DNA of 64,000 nt from Alteromonadaceae bacterium (GCA_013373625.1 JABXHM010000011.1:62001-126000), one strand, 5' to 3'. Positions 19,677 through 29,172 are shown, counted from the first letter of the stretch. Notes: a model not told the origin generated them from the sequence alone. Numbers and translations are program-made.

Positions 19677-20972
19677 TTAAGGGTACTTTAGCTCGTATTT
19701 CTTTAACTTACGGTACAGGGTTCGGGTACTTACGCCCAGCAATTCGGCCAGCTCATCAAACGGACGATTTTCAGATTCGCACACGCGACGAAGATACATT
19801 TCTTCAGCTTCTTCGAGTGAGACGAGTGCCTTGAGTTCACTGCCTCGCTGCGCAGAGATTTGCACGTGTTCTGGCAGATCGTCAACCGTGATAAGGTCTT
19901 CGTTGGCCAGTAAGGCTGCTTGCTCTACAATATTTTTAAGCTCTCTTATGTTGCCCGGAAAGCTATATTCAATAAGGCTCTCCAGTGCGGTTACATCGAA
20001 GCGTTTGTGACCGAGTTCTGAATGATTGAGAAAATGCAATGCAAGAGAAGGAATGTCTTCTGCGCGTTCGTGCAAGGAAGGCAAACTGATTGGAAAGCCA
20101 GCGATGCGGTAATACAAATCCTTTCTGAACTCCCCACTCTCTAAAAGATTGAGCAAGTTTTTGTGGCTTGCACATATCAGGCGAAAGTTGGCTTTCTTTT
20201 GCTTTAATCCACCGACCGTTCTATAACACTGAGTTTCTAACAAACGTAGCAATTTCACCTGCATACTCAACGGCACATCAGCAATTTCATCAAAGAATAC
20301 CGTGCCGCCATTGGCAATTTCTATTAAGCCTTTTTTGGCATAACTTGCACCAGTGAAAGCGCCTTTCTCGTGTCCGAACAATTCTGATTCAAAAAGGTTT
20401 TCGTTCAGGCCCGTGCATTCAATAACAACAAACGGTTTTTCTGCTCTGCGGCTTGACTCATGTATCGCTTTTGCAACCAACTCCTTACCCGTACCGGTTT
20501 CTCCATGCAACAGCACTGCAATCTCTGAACTTGCAGCTCGATTAATTTTTGTCAGCATGGCTTTAAACGGGGGCGATGCACCAATCATTTTGTTGGCATG
20601 AGACTCGACTGTCGCAAAGTTTATTTTATCTAAAATTTCTAAAAACCCTGCGGTGATCCCATCAGCGTCTTTTATTGGGCGCATAATTATATCGCAGTAG
20701 GTTTTTCCATGCTCCGTGTTGTGGATATGAATTACGCTACTGGCCCGTTCTGTTTTCACACACCGCTTAATAGGGCATTCTTCGCCATGTTGATCACACG
20801 GCGAGTTATGCCCGTGAGATACCTCAAAACAGCGGCTTGCTCCAACCCGTATGTCAGCATCATAGGTGTCTCTGTAGGCTTCATTAACCGCTAGAATTGT
20901 ATACTCGGGATTGATAAAGATGGCCGGTTTATCAATGAGATTGATCATCGCTTGAATGATCGAAATATTCAT
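19677..20972 (-). CDS. Sigma-54-dependent activator with cysteine-rich PAS domain
   Basis: 431 aa from ATG 20972, preceded by GGAAG; an ATG at 20984 without ribosome site would add four residues. The N-terminal PAS domain (about 5-115) carries Cys48, His53, His55, Cys59, Cys66 and Cys71, a metal or redox-sensing type cluster. The central AAA+ domain has Walker A GETGTGKE (157-164), the sigma-54 contact loop GAFTGA (204-209) and Walker B GGTVFFDEIA. The C-terminal Fis-type helix-turn-helix ends in LAELLGVSTRTLYRKLKKYE. Divergent from the DUF3365-cyd operon, which has two -24/-12 promoters. It is therefore the likely direct activator of the bd oxidase, responding to redox, metal or NO (the signal is inference). 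Confidence 0.9.
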   Translation of the reverse strand: MNISIIQAMINLIDKPAIFINPEYTILAVNEAYRDTYDADIRVGASRCFEVSHGHNSPCDQHGEECPIKRCVKTERASSVIHIHNTEHGKTYCDIIMRPIKDADGITAGFLEILDKINFATVESHANKMIGASPPFKAMLTKINRAASSEIAVLLHGETGTGKELVAKAIHESSRRAEKPFVVIECTGLNENLFESELFGHEKGAFTGASYAKKGLIEIANGGTVFFDEIADVPLSMQVKLLRLLETQCYRTVGGLKQKKANFRLICASHKNLLNLLESGEFRKDLYYRIAGFPISLPSLHERAEDIPSLALHFLNHSELGHKRFDVTALESLIEYSFPGNIRELKNIVEQAALLANEDLITVDDLPEHVQISAQRGSELKALVSLEEAEEMYLRRVCESENRPFDELAELLGVSTRTLYRKLKKYELKYP

Positions 20973-21105
20973 GTGTACTTCCATGAGTGTGCCAAATATG
21001 TCTTATTTTGTGTCAATACTGGCATAAATATCAAACTCATTCGTAAAGGTTTCACACGCAAAATAAAAACTTTAATTAAATTATAATCTTAGAAGAATTG
21101 TTAGG

Positions 21106-21122
21106 TTGGCATGTGTTTTGTT
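21106..21122 (+). promoter_or_regulatory. Sigma-54 (-24/-12) promoter before DUF3365 gene
   Basis: TTGGCATGTGTTTTGTT matches the consensus YTGGCACGrNNNTTGCW with GG at 21108-21109, then exactly ten bases, then GT instead of GC. It is 134 bp from the divergent sigma-54 activator start and about 70 bp before the DUF3365 ATG. TGTCAAT at 21011-21017, upstream, may be an activator half-site. Confidence 0.6.
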
Positions 21123-21192
21123 ATTACATTTAACAGGTTTTGTGTGGCTGTCACACATTCCCCTTTATATTAATGACAAACCCGAGGCGAAA

Positions 21193-21843
21193 ATGAGTCA
21201 GACCAAACCTATTATGTCTGTGGCACTACTGTTTTGTGTATCTCATATGCTATCCGCGAACACGTTACAGGAAACGTCGATAGACGCCGCATCTATACAA
21301 GGCTCCGCCGCAACCGCGACGGAATTGGATCAAGAAGCAATAAAAACCGAACAGTTAGAGGTTCAGGCGAAGCAGCGTATTAACGTGTTTTCAACGCAGC
21401 TTAAAAAAGCGTTGTTAGGCGCTGTGCAGGAGAATGGATTAAAGCATGCCGTGTCGGTATGCAAGGAACAGGCGCCCGTTATAGCCCAAAACCTTTCCAC
21501 CGATGATTGGACAATTGCCCGAACGAGCCTAAAGACTCGCAACGCTGAAAACACACCGAGCGACTGGGAACACGCGATGCTCACACTATTTGACCAACGT
21601 TACAAGGCAGGAGACCAGGCATCGTCTTTACATGCAAGCATCGTAAAAGATAATAACTTCAAATATATTCAGGCTATTCCAACAGGAAAGTTATGCTTAG
21701 CGTGCCATGGTAAAAGTGTTGAGCCTTCACTTTTGCAGCAAATTCAAACTAACTACCCTCACGACAAAGCAACGGGATTTACACTCCAGGATCTTCGTGG
21801 CGCGTTTGTAGTAACAAAGTCTGCAATAACAGTGTCACGGTAA
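21193..21843 (+). CDS. DUF3365 haem-c protein (Tll0287-like), periplasmic
   Basis: 216 aa from ATG 21193, which has GAGG six bases upstream and begins a proper signal peptide (QTKPIMSVALLFCVSHMLSA). The in-frame upstream extension has no ribosome site and overlaps the sigma-54 promoter. One covalent haem site, CLACH, lies at 168-172 near the C-terminus (TGKLCLACHGKS), with the DUF3365 core before it (LKHAVSVCKEQAPVIAQNLS, RTSLKTRNAENTP). Proteins of this family are small haem sensors or electron carriers. It stands between the sigma-54 regulator and cydABXDC, so it may serve bd oxidase function or sensing. Its exact role is unknown. Confidence 0.85.
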   Translation: MSQTKPIMSVALLFCVSHMLSANTLQETSIDAASIQGSAATATELDQEAIKTEQLEVQAKQRINVFSTQLKKALLGAVQENGLKHAVSVCKEQAPVIAQNLSTDDWTIARTSLKTRNAENTPSDWEHAMLTLFDQRYKAGDQASSLHASIVKDNNFKYIQAIPTGKLCLACHGKSVEPSLLQQIQTNYPHDKATGFTLQDLRGAFVVTKSAITVSR

Positions 21844-21870
21844 ACTACCAACATACCCATTTCAAAACCC

Positions 21871-21909
21871 ATTGACACTTATGTCTTTGGGTTTGCCATT
21901 TATGTCAAT
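21871..21909. promoter_or_regulatory. Candidate activator binding site: inverted TGTCAAT pair
   Basis: ATTGACA (21871-21877) and TGTCAAT (21903-21909) form an inverted pair 80-120 bp upstream of the sigma-54 promoter of cydA, a usual distance for an enhancer. A further TGTCAAT is found at 21011-21017 upstream of the other sigma-54 promoter. Binding by the neighbouring activator is inferred only. Confidence 0.4.
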
Positions 21910-21925
21910 TTGAATTTTTCAAAGC

Positions 21926-21939
21926 TTGATCTGGCTCAA
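21926..21939. promoter_or_regulatory. FNR/ANR-like box upstream of cydA
   Basis: TTGATCTGGCTCAA matches TTGAT-N4-ATCAA at nine of ten specified positions. It lies 52 bp upstream of the sigma-54 promoter element. Cytochrome bd genes are commonly oxygen-regulated by FNR-type proteins, so dual control is plausible. Confidence 0.5.
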
Positions 21940-21990
21940 TAAAAACAAAAAATGACAAATTAAAACAACAACTTAAAACCAACCTTAAAT

Positions 21991-22007
21991 TTGGCATGCC
22001 TTCTGCA
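21991..22007 (+). promoter_or_regulatory. Sigma-54 (-24/-12) promoter of cydA
   Basis: TTGGCATGCCTTCTGCA has GG (21993-21994), exactly ten bases, then GC (22005-22006), the invariant spacing of sigma-54 promoters. The matching start would be near 22018, leaving a leader of about 47 bases to the cydA ATG. No comparable -35/-10 pair was evident. Confidence 0.72.
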
Positions 22008-22064
22008 AATGTACTCACAGCACTGTGATAAACATAATTTTTTGTGCATTTTAGGAGAAACAGC

Positions 22065-23654
22065 ATGAACGAGACTCTCGTTGAATTATCTCGTTGGCAA
22101 TTCGCCATGACTGCCATGTTTCACTTTATATTTGTTCCATTGACGCTTGGCATGACCTTTATGCTGGCCATTATGGAATCGGTGTATGTGATTACAGGCA
22201 AAGAAATCTATAAGCAAATGACAAAGTTCTGGGGAAAGCTATTTGGTATTAACTTCGCCATTGGGGTGGCTACAGGTTTAACGATGGAGTTCCAGTTTGG
22301 CATGAACTGGTCATATTACTCTCATTATGTCGGTGACATTTTTGGCGCTCCCCTTGCTATTGAAGGCTTAATGGCGTTTTTTCTGGAGTCTACTTTTGTC
22401 GGCCTGTTCTTCTTTGGTTGGGACAGAATGTCAAAAGAGAAGCATTTAATGGCTACCTGGTTGGTGGCTTTAGGTTCTAATTTCTCCGCTTTGTGGATTT
22501 TAATCGCAAATGGTTGGATGCAATACCCAGTTGGTTCAGAGTTCAATTTCGAATCAATGCGCATGGAAATGACCAGTTTTACGGAAGTAATGTTTAACCC
22601 TGTAGCGCAAGTGAAGTTTGTGCACACCGTGTCTGCAGGGTACGTGACTGCCGCGGTCTTTGTGCTGGCAATATCGTCTTACTATTTATTGAAGGGCCGC
22701 GACATTGCTTTCGCCCGGCGCTCGTTTGCCATCGCTGCGAGCTTTGGATTGCTATCCGTGCTTTCAGTCATTGTGCTGGGCGACGAAAGCGGCTATGAAC
22801 TGGGTGATGTCCAAAAAGTGAAGCTCGCTGCGGTAGAGGCGGAATATGAAACGCATCCTGCGCCAGCCCCATTCACTTTGATTGGCATGCCGAATGATGA
22901 CACTCAGGAAGTGGATTATGCGATTCAGATCCCGTATGCCATGGGAATAATTGCAACGCGATCGCTGGACGAGGAAGTAACAGGCCTCAAAGATCATAAA
23001 ATTCAGCATAGAGCGCGCATTTTGTCCGGTATCAAAGCCTACGAACTATTGGATAAAGTGAGAACAGGCAACGCTAGCGAAGCTGAGCGAGCCGTGTTTG
23101 AACAGCATAAAGATGATATGGGCTATGCCATGTTATTAGAGCCCTTTACCGATGATATCTCATCACCAAGTGAAGAAGCGCTGGCGAAAGCGGTCGACTA
23201 CAGTATTCCAAATGTTGCGCCCTTATTCTGGAGTTTCAGATTAATGGTTGGATCGGGGGTTGCCATGCTGGTGCTGTTTGCCCTTGCTTTTTATTACTCT
23301 ACAAAACATCAGATAACCAAACCGCGCTGGTTATTGAAAGCCGCATTATGGAGCTTGCCATTACCCTGGATTGCTTCAGAAGCAGGTTGGTTTGTGGCCG
23401 AATATGGTCGTCAGCCATGGTCTATCGCAGAAATTCTGCCGGTACATACATCGGTGTCTAATCTGAGTGTTTCAGATGTTGTGATCACGATGGTCGCCTA
23501 TTCAAGTTTTTACGCTGTAATGTTCATCGCCGCTTTTTATCTGATGCAAAAATACGCCAAAAAAGGGCCCTCAGCGACCTTCGAGGAGCAAGAAGCACAA
23601 GCATTGGAAGAAGCGTCAAATCTGTTAACTCAAACTCAAGGGGCAAACTCATGA
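22065..23654 (+). CDS. cydA: Cytochrome bd ubiquinol oxidase subunit I
   Basis: 529 aa from ATG 22065 with AGGAG 7 bases upstream; upstream in-frame codons lack a ribosome site. Subunit I binds haems b558, b595 and d and oxidises ubiquinol while reducing oxygen in the inner membrane. Visible marks are [17 protein letters not shown] with haem ligand His20, the GRQPW motif ([14 protein letters not shown]), and a long periplasmic Q-loop of the E. coli type ([21 protein letters not shown] onward). It overlaps cydB by four bases (ATGA). Second gene after DUF3365, with its own sigma-54 promoter. Confidence 0.97.
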   Translation: MNETLVELSRWQFAMTAMFHFIFVPLTLGMTFMLAIMESVYVITGKEIYKQMTKFWGKLFGINFAIGVATGLTMEFQFGMNWSYYSHYVGDIFGAPLAIEGLMAFFLESTFVGLFFFGWDRMSKEKHLMATWLVALGSNFSALWILIANGWMQYPVGSEFNFESMRMEMTSFTEVMFNPVAQVKFVHTVSAGYVTAAVFVLAISSYYLLKGRDIAFARRSFAIAASFGLLSVLSVIVLGDESGYELGDVQKVKLAAVEAEYETHPAPAPFTLIGMPNDDTQEVDYAIQIPYAMGIIATRSLDEEVTGLKDHKIQHRARILSGIKAYELLDKVRTGNASEAERAVFEQHKDDMGYAMLLEPFTDDISSPSEEALAKAVDYSIPNVAPLFWSFRLMVGSGVAMLVLFALAFYYSTKHQITKPRWLLKAALWSLPLPWIASEAGWFVAEYGRQPWSIAEILPVHTSVSNLSVSDVVITMVAYSSFYAVMFIAAFYLMQKYAKKGPSATFEEQEAQALEEASNLLTQTQGANS

Positions 23655-24787
23655 TTGATTATGAATTTCTTCGTGTAATCTGGTGGGTGCTTGTTGGTGT
23701 CCTTTTAATTGGCTTTGCAGTAACCGATGGCTTTGACTTAGGCGTAGGTGCCTTGCTGACGCTGGTTGGTAAAACGGATGCCGATAGACGAGTTATGATC
23801 AATACCATTGGTCCGCATTGGGATGGTAACCAGGTGTGGTTGATCACCGCAGGTGGGGCCATATTTGCGGCCTGGCCAATGATATATGCAACCGCTTTCT
23901 CGGGTTTTTACCTGGCGCTGGCCTTAACCCTGATTGCCTTGTGGATGCGGCCGCTGGGTTTCGACTACAGAGGTAAGATCGCCAATAAGCAATGGCGGGC
24001 TACTTGGGACTGGGCGCTTTTTGCTGGCGGGATTATTCCTTCATTGATTTTTGGTGTGGCGTTTGGAAACTTGTTTTTAGGTGTGCCATTCAGTTTAGAT
24101 GACACTTTAAAATCAACCTACGAGGGTGGTTTCTTCGGCTTGCTAATGCCCTTTGCGTTGCTTTGCGGCCTGGTGTCTGTTGCTATGTTACTGAATCATG
24201 GCTCGAGCTGGTTGCAACTAAAAACTGATGGTGAATTGCACCGTCGGGCCAGAGCTGTTTCTGTCATTTTATCAGTGGCTACTGCGGCTTTGTTTATAGT
24301 AGCAGGTGTGTATCTTGCGATTGGTGTTGATGGCTATGTGGTTACTTCAGTTGTTGATACGCAAGCCACCAGTAATCCTCTTACCAAAACGGTAGAGGTG
24401 GAGCCCGGCGCATGGATGAACAACTACGCGACCTATCCATGGATGATCATTGCACCGTTACTGGGTATTGGCAGTGCTATCGCTTGTGCAATCGCCTCAT
24501 ACCGCGGTAAAAGCGGACTCGCTTTCACATCCAGTGCATTAGCAATTGCAGGCATTATCTTAACTGCAGGGTTTTCAATGTTCCCGTTCTTAATGCCAAG
24601 TAGCATTATGCCAAACGCCAGCTTAACCATGTGGGATGCGACATCTTCTTTGCTCACTTTGCAAACCATGTTTATCGTCGCGTGTATTTTTGTTCCTATC
24701 GTGTTGGCCTATACCGGATACGGCTTTTGGGTAATGCGTGGTCGAATTAAACAAGCCGATCTTAATAAATCTCACGCCATTTACTAA
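23651..24787 (+). CDS. cydB: Cytochrome bd ubiquinol oxidase subunit II
   Basis: 378 aa, normal length. Starts inside the cydA stop (ATGA at 23651-23654), so translation is probably coupled. The N-terminus ([32 protein letters not shown]) and the [23 protein letters not shown] region are diagnostic of CydB. It forms the membrane heterodimer with CydA and provides proton access. Followed after 14 bases by the small cydX gene. Confidence 0.97.
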   Translation: MIDYEFLRVIWWVLVGVLLIGFAVTDGFDLGVGALLTLVGKTDADRRVMINTIGPHWDGNQVWLITAGGAIFAAWPMIYATAFSGFYLALALTLIALWMRPLGFDYRGKIANKQWRATWDWALFAGGIIPSLIFGVAFGNLFLGVPFSLDDTLKSTYEGGFFGLLMPFALLCGLVSVAMLLNHGSSWLQLKTDGELHRRARAVSVILSVATAALFIVAGVYLAIGVDGYVVTSVVDTQATSNPLTKTVEVEPGAWMNNYATYPWMIIAPLLGIGSAIACAIASYRGKSGLAFTSSALAIAGIILTAGFSMFPFLMPSSIMPNASLTMWDATSSLLTLQTMFIVACIFVPIVLAYTGYGFWVMRGRIKQADLNKSHAIY

Positions 24788-24801
24788 CGAGGAGTTTCAA
24801 C

Positions 24802-24951
24802 ATGTGGTATTTCACCTGGATATTAGGCGTGTTGCTCGCCTGTTCGTTCGGCATTATTAATGCGTTGTGGCTCGAGTCTACTGAAGACATGGACAGGGCT
24901 TCAGACACTGAAGTTCAAAATGGCTCAAGCACTGAAGCTTCGGAAAAGTAA
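24802..24951 (+). CDS. cydX: Cytochrome bd small subunit CydX
   Basis: A 49-aa reading frame beginning MWYFTWILGVLLACSFG, the typical CydX signature (one transmembrane helix with an N-terminal MWYF-W-ILG). It has GAGGAG 7 bases before the ATG. It continues with an acidic tail rich in Ser, Glu and Asp, longer than the E. coli 37-aa protein. It fills the gap between cydB and cydD. CydX stabilises the haems of the CydAB oxidase. It is easily missed by gene callers because of its size. Confidence 0.93.
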   Translation: MWYFTWILGVLLACSFGIINALWLESTEDMDRASDTEVQNGSSTEASEK

Positions 24952-24954
24952 GTT

Positions 24955-26589
24955 ATGACGCAGACAACAGCCCATCATGATCAAGCTCAGCAGTGGTTAA
25001 AAGATACGGCTCAGCAAGCTCGGGCAAGTCAAATGGTGGTGTTGTCTGTACGTTTGGTGCAGCTTGTTGCTCAAATCAGCGCATTTTGGTTCTTGGCTTC
25101 CATCATGCAATTGATTGTTGTAACGCAACACGCTGCTCTTTTTAGCCATCTTCTACCGTTAATCGTTTCGCTAACTGCATGGGGACTGTGCGTTTATTTG
25201 GCAGACTTTTTAAGTGCTAACGCAAAGCAAACTATTGAAGGTAATCTGGAAAACTCCATCCACACCATACTCAACGCACAACAAATTGCCATTACACGCC
25301 GTTTTTCAGCAACGTTTTGGCAACAGTTATTACTGGTTAATGTGTCTGACCTTGGTGATTACTTTGTTCAATACAGTGTGCAAAAGTACTTATCGGTTTT
25401 AGCGCCAATCGTCGTATTGCTGGTGATATTCCCCATAAATTATCTTGTCGCATTGTGCTTACTTTTAACCTTGCCCATTGTTCCTTTGTTCATGATACTG
25501 GTCGGGAATGGCGCAGCAAACTTACATCGGAAGCACTTTGTTGCCCTTGAACGTTTGGGCGACTTATTTTCTGACCGTTTAAAAGCGCTTCCCATGATTA
25601 CGGCAAATGGGCAGCATCAGCAGCAGGCTGAGCGCTTAAACACCGCGAGTAATATTGTTAATAAACGGACCATGAAAGTGGTCTCAGTGGCATTTTTATC
25701 TTCCAGCGTACTTGATTTTTTCGCTACCGTATCTATTGCACTCATTGCCGTGTTTATTGGCTTCACGATGCTGGGCGAATTAAACATAGGCCCGGAAATC
25801 AATTTGCATAAGGGCTTATTTATGCTCTTAGTTGCCCCCTTATTGTTTTCTGAATTGCGTACCTTAGGAAAGTTTTATCATCAAAAGGCAAAAGCCGATG
25901 CAGGGGCGGATCGCTTTTCTCAAGTGCTCGCAGAATGTAAAGCAACCAGCCAACGGCAGGACGCTCAAGAAGACAATAAAGATAACGGCTTCAGCGGTAT
26001 CGCCTGGCTAAACTACAAAGTACACACCCCCTGCTTACACGCGAGCAAGCTGGTTGTACAGAAAAATGACTGGATACTGTTAACTGGCTCTTCTGGTAGT
26101 GGCAAAACCGTTTTGTTAGAGGCGCTAATTGGCTTTAGACAAGCTTCCCATTCATTGAATGCTGACACAGCACTATTGTCGCAGCAATCATGTATTTTGG
26201 CTGAAAGCCTGGCATTTAATCTTCACTTAGGCAGCTCTGCGTATTCTGCTTCGCAATTAGAACAGTGCTTGTCAGAAGTTGGTTTAAATGAATGGTTATC
26301 AGGTTTGCCTGACGGACTCAATACACAGATGGGTGATCTTCCCGCACTGTCCGGTGGCGAAGCTCAAAGGCTAGCACTAGCCAGAGTGTTGCTTTTGCAA
26401 AAAGAGATTATTTTGTTGGATGAGCCTACGGCGCATTTGAGTGAGGTTCAGCGACAACAAATCGCTAGCCTTATTCATGAAAAACTGGCTGATAAAACGG
26501 TGATTTGGGTGTCTCACCATGCGTTACCCGAAGAGTGGTTTTCGCAGCACTGGACAATAACAGATAGCGAAATACAGGTGCTGTCATGA
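24955..26589 (+). CDS. cydD: Cysteine/glutathione ABC exporter subunit CydD
   Basis: 544 aa: an N-terminal six-helix ABC exporter membrane domain and a C-terminal ATPase with Walker A GSSGSGKT, signature LSGGEAQRLALARVLL and Walker B IILLDEPTAHL. CydDC exports thiols (cysteine, glutathione) to the periplasm and is needed to assemble cytochrome bd, which fits its place directly after cydX (3 bp). It overlaps cydC by four bases (ATGA at 26586), implying the heterodimer is made by coupled translation. Confidence 0.95.
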   Translation: MTQTTAHHDQAQQWLKDTAQQARASQMVVLSVRLVQLVAQISAFWFLASIMQLIVVTQHAALFSHLLPLIVSLTAWGLCVYLADFLSANAKQTIEGNLENSIHTILNAQQIAITRRFSATFWQQLLLVNVSDLGDYFVQYSVQKYLSVLAPIVVLLVIFPINYLVALCLLLTLPIVPLFMILVGNGAANLHRKHFVALERLGDLFSDRLKALPMITANGQHQQQAERLNTASNIVNKRTMKVVSVAFLSSSVLDFFATVSIALIAVFIGFTMLGELNIGPEINLHKGLFMLLVAPLLFSELRTLGKFYHQKAKADAGADRFSQVLAECKATSQRQDAQEDNKDNGFSGIAWLNYKVHTPCLHASKLVVQKNDWILLTGSSGSGKTVLLEALIGFRQASHSLNADTALLSQQSCILAESLAFNLHLGSSAYSASQLEQCLSEVGLNEWLSGLPDGLNTQMGDLPALSGGEAQRLALARVLLLQKEIILLDEPTAHLSEVQRQQIASLIHEKLADKTVIWVSHHALPEEWFSQHWTITDSEIQVLS

Positions 26590-28139
26590 AATTGTTCGTT
26601 ACGGTTACCCTGGCTGTTGTGCATGCCGCTGCCGCATTTTTAATTCTGATGCTGGCATCCTGGTTTATTGCGGCTTGCAGCATTGCTGGTATTGGTTTTA
26701 ACTACATGCTTCCAGCAGTTGTCATTCGGGCACTTGCGGTGCTTAGAATTGCTTCTGGTTATTTCTCAATGCTGGTTGGACATTCACAATTGCTTGACTC
26801 GCTGGCAGGTTTGCGAAGCGCTCTCTTTTCTTCTCTTGATAATCGTGTCAACGTTTCGCGCAAGCACTCTTTACAAGCGCTTGATCATCAAAGTGAAACC
26901 GTCGCAGCAATCTGGGTTGCCTGGGTTGCTCAAAATGCCGGTATCTTCACTTCCTTGCTTTTGCTTAACATCGGATGCTGGTGGCTTGTACCTGATTTGA
27001 GTTTTGTACTGAGTATATTCAGCGTTTCTTACCTGGTTATTTATTTAGGGTTATTGCTTACTATGCTGCGCAAAGCCAGAGAATTAGTTCGGGCTAAAAG
27101 TGACGCTCAGTTCGCGCTTGTACAGCACATTGAATCGGCGTCCATATGGCATTTGCTGAATGACTATCAAGTATTTTCTCCGTCCTTAAAAAAACTGCGG
27201 AAACAGGCATTAAAACTACAGAGTTTCGTTAGCATTGCTGGACTACTGCTATTTACGACAAGCATGCTTAGCCTTTGTTGGATACTGTCTTCCTACGCAA
27301 CAAACTTTACAGGCAATCCACTGTTTTTGATTGTACCGATCGCTTTGCTTTCGGTGACTGACTGGCTAGTACCATCACTAGCTAGTCAACGACAGCTGGT
27401 TGATTATTTTGATGCTAAAGCAGGTTTGAATAATAGCATCACTCAAGTCGAGCCACGCGGGCAGTTAGACATGTCTATTCAAGGCATCGAAGTGAATCAG
27501 TTCATACCCGATAAAACGACTCTGTACCCCTTGAACATCAGTTTTCAAGTCAATTCAATGAACGTTGTAACTGGTAGCTCGGGGGTGGGTAAATCCAGTT
27601 TTCTTCAAGCTATCGCAGGTTTAAGCGACTATGACGGTATACGTCGGGTCATCCCCCGCAATAAGGCATACGAGAATTGCACTAATCAAGGAATACTCTC
27701 CGGCGCATTATATGTAGAACAATTCCCCTATGTATTGAGCGATACATTGCGTGCGAATCTTCATATTGCCAATCCTCTCGCGAGTGATGAACTACTTCAT
27801 AAGGTATTAAAGCAAGTTAACTTAGATTCTCTGAGTAATCTGGACATGTGGCTTGGAGATAACGGACGACCATTGTCAGGAGGTGAAAAGAAGCGTTTGG
27901 GGATAGCACGAGCCATATTGACTGAAGCCAGTGTTCTGTTAATTGACGAACCTTTCGAAGCGCTTGATCGGCAAACTACTAAGAGAATGTGTGACTTATT
28001 GAATCAATTGGCTCAACATAAAATAGTTGTTCTGGCGACTCATATAATCCCCTCGAATTTAGCGTTTGACCAGTGCATTTCACTTGAGAAAGCGAGCGAC
28101 CTCTCTTTAGAATTTGCGAAAGAAAACGTCCGCCATTGA
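26586..28139 (+). CDS. cydC: Cysteine/glutathione ABC exporter subunit CydC
   Basis: 517 aa, somewhat shorter than E. coli CydC. Membrane domain with about six helices (VTLAVVHAAAAFLILMLASWF at the start), then an ATPase domain with Walker A GSSGVGKSS, signature LSGGEKKRLGIARAIL and Walker B VLLIDEPFEALD. Forms a heterodimer with CydD. Last gene of the operon. No clear terminator follows; the next genes are on the other strand. Confidence 0.94.
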   Translation: MKLFVTVTLAVVHAAAAFLILMLASWFIAACSIAGIGFNYMLPAVVIRALAVLRIASGYFSMLVGHSQLLDSLAGLRSALFSSLDNRVNVSRKHSLQALDHQSETVAAIWVAWVAQNAGIFTSLLLLNIGCWWLVPDLSFVLSIFSVSYLVIYLGLLLTMLRKARELVRAKSDAQFALVQHIESASIWHLLNDYQVFSPSLKKLRKQALKLQSFVSIAGLLLFTTSMLSLCWILSSYATNFTGNPLFLIVPIALLSVTDWLVPSLASQRQLVDYFDAKAGLNNSITQVEPRGQLDMSIQGIEVNQFIPDKTTLYPLNISFQVNSMNVVTGSSGVGKSSFLQAIAGLSDYDGIRRVIPRNKAYENCTNQGILSGALYVEQFPYVLSDTLRANLHIANPLASDELLHKVLKQVNLDSLSNLDMWLGDNGRPLSGGEKKRLGIARAILTEASVLLIDEPFEALDRQTTKRMCDLLNQLAQHKIVVLATHIIPSNLAFDQCISLEKASDLSLEFAKENVRH

Positions 28140-28235
28140 ATCATATTGAACTATCTAACTTGCCATGGGAGTTAGAAACTGAACACCGGGTAACCCATCA
28201 GGTTCAAATCGTATTGGCACTCAGAAAGAAACAAT

Positions 28236-28272
28236 CAGTGTAAGGGTCCTGGATAATCAGACTCTTACACTG
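28236..28272. repeat. Inverted repeat with 9-bp arms after cydC
   Basis: CAGTGTAAG (28236-28244) and CTTACACTG (28264-28272) pair perfectly around a 19-base loop, without a T-run. It lies in the 397-base gap between the convergent cydC and response-regulator genes. The same gap also holds the dispersed repeat at 28362-28439. No gene is apparent in the gap. Confidence 0.5.
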
Positions 28273-28361
28273 CAGCGTTCCTTCATTTTAATAGCTCCAT
28301 TATCTCCAGTTTATTGGAAATCTCATCAATGTCATGATGTTATTTTTGGGGGAAAGGTCAA

Positions 28362-28439
28362 AGAGCCTACGACTTTAGCACCTCTGGAAACAGAAAAAGC
28401 CTGTACCGTGGTTGGTAACTATGGGTGTGGGTGTCTTTT
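28362..28439. repeat. Dispersed intergenic repeat, copy 2
   Basis: Close relative of 14749-14820, sharing the blocks ACTTTAGCACCTCT and AAACAGAAAAAGCCTGTACC plus TAACTATGG. It has a six- to eight-base insertion near its right end. Both copies are intergenic and about 13.6 kb apart. Confidence 0.7.
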
Positions 28440-28536
28440 GTTTCATGATTATCCATACGATGGATGCGTAAGTGAACGAGGACAACGAATGGAATATGTA
28501 GAACACATTCCCTTGTAATTCAAAATTTTTTTGATA

Positions 28537-29172
28537 CTAAATCAGTCCTAACTCGATTGCTTTGAGCACTGCTCGTGTGCGGTCCCGAACCTGTAATTTT
28601 GCCAGCGAGGTCGACATTAGATTGCGAATAGTGCCGTCTGATTTAAATAAAGCCTGGGCTATTTCGGCATTGTTGTAACCACTAGCGGCTAAGCGCAAGA
28701 CCTGTACTTCCCCTTTACTCAAGGGTTCAGGTAGCATTACAGTCTGTTTAGAAAAATCGCCGTTTTTTACCAGCGACACGGTAATGCCAGGTTGAAACCA
28801 AGTTTCGCCGCTAATCAGTGCATCTACGGCTTGGTGCAAATCAGCCAACCTAACATCTTTGCGCAGGTAGCCTTTCGCGCCGAAACGCGCGCACTCAAGC
28901 ATCAAATCGTGTTCATCAAAAGTAGTCAATACTAAGGTTGGCGTTGTCAGGCCACGTGTCTGCATTGCTTGTAATACCTGTAGTCCATTCATTTTTGGCA
29001 TGCGGATGTCTAGCAAAAGCAGTGCAGATTTATATTGCTGTAAGGCGCTCAGTACCTGGCTTCCATCGTCGAGCTCTGCCACAATATCGATGTCGTCACG
29101 CAATTTCAGTAAGCTGCAAATACCCATTCTCACAAGATTTTGATCATCGGCTATTATAATCTGAATACTCAT
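28537..29172 (-). CDS. NarL/FixJ-family response regulator
   Basis: 211 aa. The receiver domain begins IQIIIADDQNLVRMGICSLL, with the phospho-acceptor Asp in ALLLLDIRMPKMNG. The C-terminal LuxR-type helix-turn-helix is LSKGEVQVLRLAASGYNNAEIAQ... GTIRNLMSTSLAKL. Start ATG overlaps the last four bases of the upstream histidine kinase gene (29169-29172), so the two are a co-translated two-component pair. Targets are unknown. The divergently transcribed OmpV-like and hydrolase genes are the nearest candidates. Confidence 0.92.
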   Translation of the reverse strand: MSIQIIIADDQNLVRMGICSLLKLRDDIDIVAELDDGSQVLSALQQYKSALLLLDIRMPKMNGLQVLQAMQTRGLTTPTLVLTTFDEHDLMLECARFGAKGYLRKDVRLADLHQAVDALISGETWFQPGITVSLVKNGDFSKQTVMLPEPLSKGEVQVLRLAASGYNNAEIAQALFKSDGTIRNLMSTSLAKLQVRDRTRAVLKAIELGLI

